NCBI RefSeq assembly: GCF_937616625.2 | Contig: NC_065576.1 | Coordinates: 1,304,501 to 1,368,500 of the forward strand | Source: Mercurialis annua | Lineage: Eukaryota > Streptophyta > Magnoliopsida > Malpighiales > Euphorbiaceae | Length of the DNA stretch: 64,000 nt | Reading direction: 5' to 3' | Shown here: positions 32,338 to 45,423 of the stretch, piece after piece | Layout of the letters: the number at the start of each line of letters is the position of its first letter | Position numbering within the stretch: the first letter of the stretch is position 1 | Notes under the pieces: model-generated | What the model was told of the DNA's origin: nothing | Database searches by the model: none | The model's input: the letters and a program-made list of their open reading frames with translations, nothing else | Translations under genes and position numbers: made by a program

Positions 32338-34462
32338 TCAATGCAGTTCATTCCTGATACGCCTTCTTTTTAATTTGCTATGCCGACGAAATAATCTATA
32401 TGTTAGCCCGCAACCAAAGAGGACAGCTGCCTGCAGGATTATTACCATCTGCAACCCTGAAATCACCAAGTAAAACCTTATTCATATGTCTTGCAACTGA
32501 AATCACATATTCTGTGTTAGGAACAAAAAACATAGAAGACCTGTAGCCTTGTGTAAAAAATCATCCTGCTGAATTTTATCCTTCGATTCATTTGCATTAG
32601 AAGATGAAATACGATTTCCTGCCCGGTACTCCAAATTTCCACCCATGACGCACGTGTTTGGGCACTTAACATCACTATCATACTCATCACTCCCATCGCA
32701 ACAATCTACAAAATTAATATATTGACACATGAAATTCAGATTGCACAACATGAGAACCAAGCAAGTATCATAATTAGTCTATAGAAACTAACCAAACTTA
32801 ATTTATCACAAAGAATAATTAGTATCAAGAGATATGCAAGCATTTGCTAACCAATTTCAAACATTGGAAGTATGTTTAGTACCCAAAACCTTAAAATAGT
32901 AAGAAAAGAGTGGAAAATGGTTTTTAGACCACAAGAGGCATCATGATTGTCCATGTAGCACAAACACAGATACAAAGAAACGGGACAGTGTGACACGCAA
33001 ACGGAGGAATGAGACACTTGGACACGGACATATGGCAAAATGGTGTTATTTTAAGTTTTTTATGTTAAAAATGAAGTTTCATGTCATAATGGAGTTATAC
33101 TTTTTCCTTGAATGATACCCAGAAGGCCAGAAGCTCAAATCAGTTTTAAATAACAAATCTTAGGTTACTACATCTACAGCATCTATCTGCTATCAAAATA
33201 GCCACAATTAATAAAGAGAATGCCAACAAACGGTTTTCATTAAACATACTCACCGCATATTTTATCATTAACACGAGATGAAAAGATAAATTGAGGTTTA
33301 CTTCCTAAATTCCTGCAATAAAATTTGCCTCTGGGACAGGCTGAAGTTCCTGCAGACAAAAAGTCAAAGTAAGAACTCAAAATGATTTACTCAGGAGTGA
33401 ATAATAAAAAAGAGAACAAAATCAAAAATGAATTAAGCTCCTAGGCACAGCAGAAAAGAATGAATTGTTAGTCATTTCATTAGTAATCATACATCTCCTT
33501 ATATATTAATAAATTTAATATGAAAAAAAAATACGCAGAAAGACAAACCTTCAGAGTCAGACTATTCTAAATAGAGCTGACCATCGGTCGGTTCGGTTTG
33601 TTTCTGAATCGACCAGAACCAACGACCGAATTGTAAATTTTTTAGCAAACACTGAAAAAAAAAATTTGGTTCGTTTCGGTATTTCAATTGGGTTTGAACT
33701 TATATGCAAAATCAAACAAAAGCCTTAAAAGATTTAGGCAAAGTAAAAGAAAAGTGAAATTGAGATACAATATCAAAAAAAATCCTTCTTAATTTTGAGA
33801 AGTTTGGTTTTTCGGTTATTTCAGTTTTACAAACCCTCTAACTAAACCATTAAACAAACTCCAAATTTCTTCAAATTGACCACCAAACCAGACCGTTTTC
33901 ACCGAATAAACAAACTTCGGTTCAGTTCGGTTTCTCGGTCTGCTTTGGTTTTTGCTCAGCCCTAATTCTAATTTCTAAACATCAATGAGAAAAATAGATA
34001 AAACAAATAGCTAATAATTCACTTAACACTAAACTAATAATTAACTCACAAAAATCAGAAAAAGATTAATAATTTAAACAAAAACAAAGACAATTAATAC
34101 CAGGTTCATCAGTCCCATCAACACAGTCACAAAAATCATCATTCAAACGCTCTCTACCGAACGATTTCGATCCATCTTTGCACTTGATAACACTCGAATC
34201 AAAGTAATTTTCATCTGCAATTAAACTTCCAACACAAAATTAACACTAAAATCAAAAATAATATGCAAATTAGCACTCGAATTAACACTAAAAAGAACAA
34301 TAATATGAAAATTGGCGATCTGGGTTCACACACATGAGAAGCACCTAAGGGATGAACGCCGAGAAGAGATGATTTTAAATGGGCAAAGGGTTTAAGGAAA
34401 TAGAGAGAAATCAGAATGGCGATTAAGTTTTTGAGTGTGAAAATTAAATGATTTGGCTCCAT
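32338..34462 (-). CDS. Short membrane protein with glucosidase II beta N-terminal domain (At2g42390-like)
   Basis: Five exons: 34345-34462, 34101-34214, 33254-33349, 32541-32705 and 32338-32456. Each junction splits a glycine or aspartate codon in the same phase, giving 203 residues. The N-terminus is a hydrophobic signal or anchor ([17 protein letters not shown]), followed by LLGVHPL. Next come two Cys-rich LDL-receptor-A-like repeats, [18 protein letters not shown] and [19 protein letters not shown], then [10 protein letters not shown], as in the PRKCSH/glucosidase II beta N-terminal domain. The last exon encodes a membrane helix ([19 protein letters not shown]) and a basic tail ([16 protein letters not shown]). 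True glucosidase II beta is much longer and has a mannose-receptor-homology domain; this short form matches the length of the Arabidopsis At2g42390 type. Location in the ER membrane is inferred; its biochemical role is not established to my knowledge. Intron 2 carries a hAT-like MITE. Confidence 0.88.
33572..33964. mobile_element. hAT-like MITE in intron 2 of the glucosidase-II-beta-like gene
   Basis: The left end TAGAGCTGACCATCGG and the reverse complement of the right end TAGGGCTGAGCAAAAACC are similar. Both subterminal regions are rich in CGGTTCGGTTT-type motifs. Flanking 8-mers ATTCTAAA (33564-33571) and ATTCTAAT (33965-33972) differ at one base, fitting an 8-bp target duplication as in hAT elements. 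There is no coding capacity. Confidence 0.65.
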
Positions 34463-35389
34463 TTTTTATGAAGAATTTGTTAATGGATTGAATTATCCAT
34501 TTGAGATTGTTCTGTCATCTGTGGCAAAGTGAGGTTCGATTGGATTTTGACTCAAAGTCAATGCTTCTGTTTTGTCATTCTTGGTATTTGTTTTTGGCTT
34601 AATTGCAATAAAATTTCTGAATTTAACATATTTTGCTTTTTCAATACAGATTTTTATTTTTTTTGACAATTTAATACATGGATTATAATTTTTTTCAATT
34701 CGTAACACCGAGAAATATTTCGTAACACCGGATTAAAAATTATGCTAACGTTCACGTCAGTATTTTTTATGGAAAATACCCAGTATTTCGAATTACTAAA
34801 ATTCAAAAATTTATATCCCCCATTACGAGAACTGAAATTTTAAGATAAAATTGCAAAATGCTGGATTCGTTTATGTTAGATTGGAAAGTTGTTCAATAAT
34901 AATTTATATGCGTGGCGGAAACCAACATGTCACGTCAGCAAATGTAGATGAACATAATTAAAATAGAAAAATGTAATTCATATTATAATCGTGACATTTC
35001 AATACGTAATGAAAAGTTTTCCTAAATGTTTTTTTTTTATTTATGCAAAATGATATATAAATATGTATAATAGGTTCAGTTTAATAGCTATATTATTACA
35101 AGCAGTACCTGACAGTGCATGAAACTAATTGAGATTTTTAAATATACTAATAAATTTCTATTAAAAAAATGAATTTTGAATTCATTGTTCTTCTATAATA
35201 ATCTTATGAACATTCAAGTTTCCATCGATCCCCATATTCCCAAACAAAAATTGATATCTACTTCAAGTGGGAAAAAAGTAAAACAAATGCTCACCTTACA
35301 ATCAAAGATGACTTAATAAATTATTAAAAAAAAGTATTCTTCAAATTTAATCAATTAATTGCAAGTATAAGATCAGTTGTAAGTAATTT
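34463..35389. other. Intergenic region between two minus-strand genes
   Basis: Contains the promoter of the glucosidase-II-beta-like gene (34463 upward) and a half-element at about 34604-34860, related to the fold-back repeat at 35574-35885 (shared TATTTCGAATT and GGAAAAT blocks). No gene is seen. Confidence 0.5.
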
Positions 35390-36974
35390 TTATGATCCAG
35401 CCTCCCATGGTGTACTATCCATCTTCTTGCCATTCATTGCATATTGGCCTGAAACAAAATATCACATTATCAATTTATTTGAAATTAAATAAAAACTAAA
35501 ATATATTGCACCAAGCTAGAAACACTAAAATAATAATATATTTTTGATATATTTGAAATTTCTATATTTGGCTTAATTATTTTAAAAATTATAAACTTTA
35601 ACGTACTTTACAATTTCAAACAAAAACTTTTAAATTTTGGCGATTTAATATATACATGACCTATATTTTTTCACAATTCGAGATATTGAACAATTTTCCG
35701 TAAAAAAATGACGATGTGGAGTGTGGACTCTTGAATAAAACACTATTTCGATGTCTATATCAGCCTTTTTTTACGGAAAATTATTAGGTATTTCGAATTG
35801 CAAAAATCCAGAAGTTGATATTTGATATTATCAAAATTGAAAGTTCATATTAGAATTGCAAAACACGCTAAAATCATAAATTTTAAAACAATCAATTCTT
35901 TATGAAACGTATAATTAATAGAACTTGGGCACGCACATCGTCTTCGAACCAAATTAAACTAGAATTCGGTTTCTTTTAAACATAATCAAAATTGTAGAAA
36001 TATTCCAATTTTTAAACAGAATTTAATCAAAGATTTGTTTATAAAAAAATGTAAAAACAAAATACCAAACAAGTCGATTTGGTTCATTTCTTTTGGCTCG
36101 GTATTTCGGTGTCCAAAATCAAACATAACCAACAAATTTAAAATGTATAATATCAAACTAAACCAAAAACCGAATTTACAAGTTTCTAATTGACATTAAT
36201 ATATAAGCTAAACTAGTTAATGTAATTACCTGCGAAATAATACGGTTGCTGATTATAAGCAGCATTAACAGAATGTTGCTGCTGAGGTGGCTGCTGCGAA
36301 GTTATCAACGGAGAACAAGCTGAATTTTCTTTTTCTTGTTTTTTTACTTTCACTAAACTTTGCACATTAATATTATTTGCACTATTATTATAATTATTAT
36401 AACTTGGATAAATAAATCCATTTGGATCAACCATCACATTATCATGATGGTATCCTCCTCCACCACCACCACCACCACCACCGCCACCTCCGCCGCCTCC
36501 ATTACTTACAATTCCTTTCGTACTATTCCATGCAACCGTCGACGGCTTATACATCATACCCTGCTGCGGCGGCGTTGGAGGCATCAGCATTTGATTCTGA
36601 TGATTCTGATGGTTCGGTTGGTTCACCACCGTCGTGACCAGCTGATGATTTTGATGAAATAATTGTGTTTTGTATAATTTTAGCTCGTCGGAGATTTTTG
36701 TGTACTCGGCGAACGGACCTAAAACGGGGTCTTTTTGTCTGCATGAAGCTTCCCAAATTAAGGACTCGGCGAGTCTCTGACGATCCTCGTCGGGGACACT
36801 TTTAACTAGTTTCATAACGTTACTTACACCAAAAACTTTATGAACAGCTTGAAATTCTCTGCTCTTTTCCGCCGGAAAATATGGATGTAATATACATTCC
36901 TCGCCGCACTTTTTCCGTTGATGCTTGCACGATGCACAAGCGGCGTGTGTTCCATTGTTGCCATTACGTTGCAT
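35390..36974 (-). CDS. LOB-domain (LBD/ASL) transcription factor
   Basis: Two coding exons, 36230-36974 and 35390-35448 (GT-AG intron splitting a Gly codon), giving 267 residues. The LOB domain lies at residues ~10-105. The DNA-binding C block is CASCKHQRKKCGEEC (C-x2-C-x6-C-x3-C), followed by ILHPYFPAEKSREFQAVHKV, the GAS-like FGVSNVMKLV and the conserved DP in RQKDPVLGPFAEY. The regular L-x6-L-x3-L-x6-L zipper of class I is not obvious, so class II or the LBD22/27 type is possible; I do not assign a number. The C-terminal half is low-complexity: 17 consecutive Gly, Asn/His runs and Gln-rich SQQPPQQQH. The second exon adds GQYAMNGKKMDSTPWEAGS. A leader intron is likely: AATAAG|GTTCGTATA donor at 37387 and TTGATTTAG acceptor at 36977. 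LBD proteins control organ boundaries, pollen and lateral organ development. Confidence 0.9.
35574..35885. mobile_element. Fold-back MITE inside the LBD intron
   Basis: The left part (AACTTTAACGTACTTTACAA...) and the reverse complement of the right part (GATTTTAGCGTGTTTTGCAA...) pair over about 130 bases with mismatches. The middle holds an inverted pair ATTTTCCGTAAAAAA / TTTTTTACGGAAAAT. Related sequence occurs at about 34604-34860 and 1257-1460 (shared AGTATTTTTTAT, GGAAAAT and TTCGAATT blocks), so it is a dispersed family. No target duplication was fixed. Confidence 0.6.
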
Positions 36975-37066
36975 CTCTAAATCAATAACCAACAAAATTA
37001 TTATCAATATTAAGGAAATTATAGTTTTCTTGAATATGATTAAACTCGATATAATTCAAGAAACCC

Positions 37067-37233
37067 TAGGTAGCACAGACACGAAAAAACAAATACTTAG
37101 AATCCGGACAAAGCAAAATAACATTAAGATATCCTATGTAAATAGTGAAATTCTGTATCCGGAACATAAGTGTCTGACACGCTTTCGAAACGAAACACAT
37201 TAATTAAATAAAGTGTTTGTGTCGTGCTACCTA
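37067..37233. mobile_element. Small MITE with TAGGTAGCAC ends, in the LBD leader intron
   Basis: Starts TAGGTAGCACAGACACG and ends with the reverse-complementary GTGTCGTGCTACCTA, 167 bases in all. A second member of about 160 bases with the same ends lies at 45873-46032 in the TypA-like gene. There is no coding capacity. Confidence 0.7.
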
Positions 37234-37235
37234 TC

Positions 37236-37339
37236 CAACGAGAGTTATGATTCAAGTGGTATAAACACTGAACAGAGTTTGTTAAGGTTGTAGGTCTAAA
37301 TTTTTTTTACAAACGCTCCTCTCCACCGTATAAAAAAAA
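37236..37339 (+). mobile_element. SINE-like element, copy A
   Basis: Diverged copy of the family described at 38705. It begins AGAGTTATGATTCAAGTGGT (A-box-like), has GTTGTAGGTCTAAAT in the B-box position and ends ACAAACGCTCCTCTCCACCGT followed by a TATAAAAAAAA tail. It abuts the MITE ending at 37233. Confidence 0.5.
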
Positions 37340-38704
37340 TTAAACTAATTAAGATAAGAATGAAAAAGATTAAAGTGATATACGAACCTTATTGAGCTGG
37401 GTAATATTAATTTGTTGTTATATGATAATGAAAAGGAGATGTTTGTATAAATAATATGGATAAAACAAGAAGATGAAAAACAAAATAGTTGTCTATGAGA
37501 CATGAAAAGATGGTGGCGACTGTAAAAATTAAAAATAAAAGACTATATTATTGTAGTGGGTTTATTAGGGTTTAGGTAGATCATTGGAAGAATAAGAGAT
37601 ATATGTAAATACGATGACTGTATTAGAGAATGAGTTAATATAGGAAATAACTATATATAAGCTTTTATATTTTTGTATAAAATATTATATTTAAAGGCAA
37701 GTGAATTATTTGTCACCAATGATAAGGAAAACAATTGATTTTTAGTAGAATAGGAATTTTAATGATGATTCATTGACACGTGGAATTTGCGATTTTATCA
37801 TATAATTTTGGCCAATGTTGTGACAATCTAGTCAACGATTATAAAAGGATCAAATTTTCCCTTTAAATTAATAAAATAACAGGACCAATATTTTTTACTC
37901 GGGATAATAAAAACTAGGGTTAGATAAAAATCTAACTAATTCGAATCGATAAAATTTGATTTAGTTTCATACTCGAAAATTTAATTTTTTTAATTCAATT
38001 AACTAATCTAAAATATCAACCCAATGAATAATTCAGTTTAATTTGACTTATAGTATTTTACATCTTTATAAATTCAGTTGGATTTGGTAAGACCCTTATC
38101 ATAAGCATATATATGTAGTTTCTTATGCAATAAAGATAAGGTTGATTGTATTTTTAAAACTCAATTTAGTATGAATCAAGTAATATGATATGGCAAGTGA
38201 GGCCTAACTCTCCAAATACGTTTCTGAGATCGGCAGTTCGACCAAATTTATATTTAGCTTGTGATAAATTATACTCTTTCAGATAACATCAAGGCCCTAA
38301 GTGATATAATTACTAATAGATACGAAGACTTAGTCATAATATAAGACTCATCCGGAACAACATATCACAAGTTTATCATAATTCTAAAATATAGATGTGA
38401 AATATTACTATAAATGCCTATCACTCAATTTGTTTAATTTATTTATAATCCAACTTTTAAAAATGTTAATTTTAATCTATTTTCGATAAATATTTTTTCA
38501 GTTGTAGCAACTGTGCATATATAAATCAAACATAATACTTTTTCAATAGAAAAATATTAATTAAAATTAGATTATTATTTACAAAATATAAAAGTTTGAT
38601 CATTGATGTAAAACTTCAAATATATTTAGCTTTTTATTAAAAAATTTTATTAGCTATAAATACATTTTGTCGAAATTAAGCCAAAATTTATTTATTTTAT
38701 TTTA

Positions 38705-38810
38705 ACCAATAAGCTATAGCTTAAATGGTACACGCGCTGGGCAGCAAACTGCTAGCTCGTGGGATTAAATCCTCCCACAAGTGCTCCTCCTCTCCAATTA
38801 TAAAAAAAAA
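38705..38810 (+). mobile_element. SINE-like element, copy B (best preserved)
   Basis: About 106 bases starting ACCAATAAGCTATAGCTTAA, with an A-box-like TAGCTTAAATGGT, a B-box-like GGGATTAAATCC, then CTCCTCCTCTCCAATTATA and a run of ten A. Four other copies are at 37236, 58708, 59467 and 60462. The tRNA-like promoter boxes and the A tail indicate a tRNA-derived SINE. It cannot fold as a functional tRNA. Confidence 0.7.
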
Positions 38811-40011
38811 AGCCAAAATCAATATTTATGTTAGCCATAAATGAGAAAAGTCGGAAAAAATTGAATTGTAATTTTGAGTGTTTAGTTATTTTTTTCATAA
38901 TGGTAAAATTTGACTCTTAATCAAAAAAATCAAGAACAAAAATAAAATTCAATTCCAAATTCTATATCCTTCCATGCTTAGGAAAAAAAGAAGTAAGTTT
39001 GAGGTTCGAAATGAACAAAAAAATTAAACGTATGTATTGTATTGAGGTGAAAGATTAACACAATTATACTAATTGAAAAAATGAATATAATTATAAAGAA
39101 ATCATCAAATAATAATAGATTATAATTAAAAAAAATAGACAAAAATTATAAAAAGTTAAAAATGTTTAATTTTTTTAATTGGTACCATTATACATAAGAT
39201 TAGATTCAATTATAAATGAAGTTAAAAAACAGACTTACACATGGAACGTTAATCGGACCACAATTGCGCCGTCCGATTTTTTAAAAGACGTCCGGTGAGT
39301 AAAATAATCATTTTGTTTTGTATGATTTCTTTAATAAATTCGGTCCCATCAGTAACATATCGAAAAAATTTAGGTTCATCAATTACATATCAGAAAAACT
39401 TTTCAAATGTGTGATATTTAATTTATGCAAATTGGGACTAGTTTAGGACAATTTCGAGGACATATTTTGTTGTGCATCACATGGATATGGAATCACTGCC
39501 TTCAATTTACACAGGACCCACTTAGATCGACTCATAGTTTTACAAAGATCCTTCCCCGCGCCATCATCGCCTGTTGAATCTTTTTTTGTTTGATACCGTC
39601 CTATGTTAAGAGTTATGCCTGATTAATTCGAACTGAGTCGTATAAAATCCATTAAGACGGAAAAAAATTCCAGTTATTTTTTAAAGGTGCTCGATATCCA
39701 AATTTCTATAGAGCCTAATGAGACCGGTCGGTTCAATCAATTCTATCGTAAACTAGAGATCAGCTCAGTTCGGTTTTTCTTTAGAAGCATATTTCTGGTT
39801 CAATTTTTTTTTAAATTGCAACAACCGTAAAAAATTTAAAACTATTAAACGGAGTAAAGCGTGTAACTGTTTCAAATTTACTAGCTAGACATTTCTTAGT
39901 TTTATTAATCTATCTATATATATAATTGTTAATTTTAAATATATAGACTTATCATACAAAACTATAAACATATTATATAACCTTTACGAGTTGCTGCAAT
40001 TATAAACATAT

Positions 40012-40362
40012 GAACAAAGGGTCAACACCCCCCTGAACTTGTGACACGGGGTCATCTAACCCAATTTATATTTTTTTGAGCGATTAACCCATAAACTCTT
40101 CATATTTGGTTCAAATAACCCCATTTTATATTTTTATTTCAAAAAATAGATTTAGAATAATTATATCGCAACAATTAGGGAAGTATCTAATTATTATTTT
40201 GCATCTGTCACCTCCAATTTGTATTTTACGCGTTTTAAAAATACAATTATGGGGTTATTTGACCCAAAAATGAAGAGTTTTGGAGTTAATTGCTCAAAAA
40301 AGTATAAATTGGGTTAAATGAACCAGTGTCACAAGTTTAGGAGGCGCGTTGACCCTTTGTTC
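40012..40362. mobile_element. Fold-back MULE-like MITE with 10-bp target duplication
   Basis: The 351-base element has terminal inverted repeats of about 115 bases. The left starts GAACAAAGGGTCAACACC, and the reverse complement of the right starts GAACAAAGGGTCAACGCG. Both continue through AACTTGTGACAC, AACCCAATTTATA and TCAAATAACCCCAT. It is flanked by the exact 10-mer ATAAACATAT at 40002-40011 and 40363-40372. Long terminal repeats with a 9-11-bp duplication fit the Mutator superfamily. There is no coding capacity. Confidence 0.88.
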
Positions 40363-41214
40363 ATAAACATATTATGAACGGATAGTTTAACGGATGATTG
40401 GACCGGTTGAACTATAAATCGGTGACCATACTGATTCAGTTTTTATACACTGAGCGTAAAATTTTACTAAACGCCGTATATTTTTCCTATTAAAATACTA
40501 TTAATTCATCATGATGAACCTGAAACATGGTGCTAAGACACACATTTACAATTTAGAATTTTAATACTAATGAAATATTTATGAGTAAAGTCATCTTAAT
40601 TAATTCTTACCTATTGTTGAACTAAATATAAGTTCTAATTGGAGATAATTAATTTTTAGTTAATGGAAAAATATTTATTTTACTGTAACATACATGTCAA
40701 TATGACAGTATGAAGTGTCATTTCTTTAATTTAATAAACTATTTGAAAAAGCAGCTTTAGTAATTAAAATGTGAGTGACCAACATATTACACAAAATTTC
40801 TCCTTTAATTATGGTGACACCCACATAAAGCTAGCTTTGCCTTTTAATTCTGCTATCTTCATGACTAATTAATTTCTGCATTAATTTATTTAATTAATCA
40901 TGTGTTAATTCCTTGCATTCATGATAATTATTTGTCTAATTAAGCAACATGTATAGTATTTAAATTCATTTATTTTTGTTTTATCAATATTCATGATTCA
41001 AACTTGTCCCTTGTCCAACACTTAACCAACTAACACTAACACCAAACAACACAATTCTTTTGTTAGTGTCTTTAGAAACTGTCCTTCCACTTAAAGAAAC
41101 GGAAAGGTATTTGAGCAATGATGGTTAGGGGTGTGTACATAAAAACCAAACCAAATTGATTAATTAAATTTGGTTCGATTTAATTTAATAATATTATAAA
41201 TAATTATTGCATGA

Positions 41215-41590
41215 AATTAAAGTTATATTGCGTTTTTAAAATTGATAATTCCATTCACGACTAATCTATTCTTAAATTTTTTCACTATTTCAAACTTTTT
41301 ATAATTTTTTAGCTGACGCGGCTATTAAAATTTCATGTGGCAAAACAATTCAAATCATCCATCTATAAATCACACCATTTTGTTTTGTGGATTGATTGCA
41401 AATAAATATGACTTTTCACATAAAATTGTAATTCTATAACATCTTTACATGAAGTTGTCTTTTCACGTACAATTGCGGTAGCCACATCAGCTATAATCGT
41501 AAAAAATAAATGAAATTGTCAACTTTTAAAAAACGCAATAGAATTAAAATTTTATGTAAAGATTATGAATTTATTAAATATTCTAAAAAT
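41215..41590. repeat. Loose fold-back repeat
   Basis: Left blocks TTGCGTTTTTAAAATTGA and AGCTGACGCGGCTATTAAAA are echoed as inverted copies on the right (TCAACTTTTAAAAAACGCAA and TAGCCACATCAGCTAT). The arms are imperfect and the ends are not fixed. It is probably an old MITE. Confidence 0.45.
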
Positions 41591-42003
41591 AGTTAAACCT
41601 TAGCACAAATCAATCCAAGTAGAAAAAATTATTCAAACCGATGCTTTGAAATTTAATAATTTAAAAGTTTAGTTGAGTTTGATCCTAATTTTAATAATTT
41701 TAATGATTTGAAAATTTTATTTTATTTCGGTTCGATTTGATTTGAATCAAATACATTACTCTAATGATGTAAAGTTTAAAAAAATAAAGAAAAAGTCCAG
41801 CTAAAGTTTGGTGCTTTTAAATTGGTTGCTAGCTTCTATCTTACCTTATTAAAATGCTGCCCTGCCTTGTCTCCCCTCCATTTCAATTCAAAATTTAAAC
41901 CAACCAACTTCAATTTACTTATTCTGCATCAACCCCTCATTTTTTTCTTCATTGTTCAATTAAGTCCTATTTTCAGTTGCAGAAGAGTATGATAGCTTGG
42001 TAA

Positions 42004-44253
<2,250 letters not shown>

Positions 44254-45343
44254 TATCAATTCTTGATTTCTTGCTTAAGAATTTGAATTCTTGCTTGCCA
44301 TTAGTCTCTGATCCTCTGTCGTTTTACTGTTTTCTTCTTCAATTCTCCCGCTACATCTTTTACTTCAATTCTTTGCTTTCCTGTAATGTAATATGTCATA
44401 ATTACTTTAGACATTTGTAATCAAATTTATAGTCATTGAGTTATAAGATTATGATTTCTGCTCTTATTTTATTTCATTGATCATAGAACTTTACCATCTG
44501 CAAGGTCATTCTTACACTTGTAGTGTACAAAAATTGAATTACACCGAATACCTGAACTGAACCGATAAATTCAATTAGGTTAGACAATATAATAAAAATA
44601 ATTTTTGTTCCATGTTCAAAAACTCGTTTAACTATACTAACCGATCAAAAATTTAAACTGATTCATAAAAATTAACCAAACCGTCATCATAACGCTCGTT
44701 TCTTAGAATAAATATAGAATTTTATTGCAACGCTAAAAATTGCACTACGACCTTAAATATATAGCTTGTTTGCGAAAACAGACAAATAAATAACCAGCTG
44801 TTGCAAACCTACAAGTGAATGAGATCAAATATTTCCAACAATAACAAACTGAAATCGAAAAACTACATAATATTGACTAGGTATCACAATATCTTTTGGA
44901 AGAAACCTCCCTTGATTCAATTGATCGACAATTGGACATTAGATATAAAGTGCAATTTACTAAGATCACAATTTACGACGACTTTAAAATGAATTGTTCA
45001 ACTGTCATTCTAACACTAGGAGTGTATGAGATTCAAACTAAACTGAGTAGTCAACCTGAACCAAAAAATTTGTTTCGGTTAGAAAATGTATAAAATTCAA
45101 TTTTTGTTCTGTGCGGTTTTATATGTAAAATTATTTCAGTTAAACTACAAACCAATCAAAGATTCAAATCGATTCGAAAAAAATTAACCAAACCAACTAG
45201 CTCGCACGCTTAATTTTTATTAAAAACTACTACTATATTTATCTATAACCACTCAACATTTTAATTTTGGCAAATTTTTTTTTTAATATTTTAATGAATA
45301 TTTTTTTTTAAAAGAAAATATCCCATTGGGCATCTTTACTCTT
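44254..45343. other. Intergenic region between ROP and TypA-like genes
   Basis: Holds the ROP 3' untranslated region and two related A+T-rich repeats, at about 44540-44700 and 45040-45215. Both have ATTAACCAAACC late in the unit and TTTTTGTTC earlier. No gene is supported. Confidence 0.5.
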
Positions 45344-45356
45344 AAACCCTAAACCC
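45344..45356 (+). promoter_or_regulatory. Telo-box in the TypA-like gene promoter
   Basis: AAACCCTAAACCC lies 68-80 bases before the start codon. The AAACCCTAA telo-box is common just upstream of plant genes for translation and ribosome components. That fits a translational GTPase. No TATA box was seen at a fitting distance. Confidence 0.55.
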
Positions 45357-45423
45357 AAATAAAAGACCTCAAATAAAATTAGAAAGAAGAGAAACCTCAG
45401 TAAGCCATTTCTCAGAATCAGAA

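Noticed and set aside
38705..38810. Possible tRNA gene
   Set aside because: A- and B-box-like blocks are present, but no cloverleaf or acceptor stem forms and related copies carry A tails, so it is a SINE-like element.
45344..45356. AAACCCTAAACCC as telomere-derived sequence
   Set aside because: Only about one and a half telomere units, placed just upstream of a translation-factor gene; a promoter telo-box is the simpler reading.
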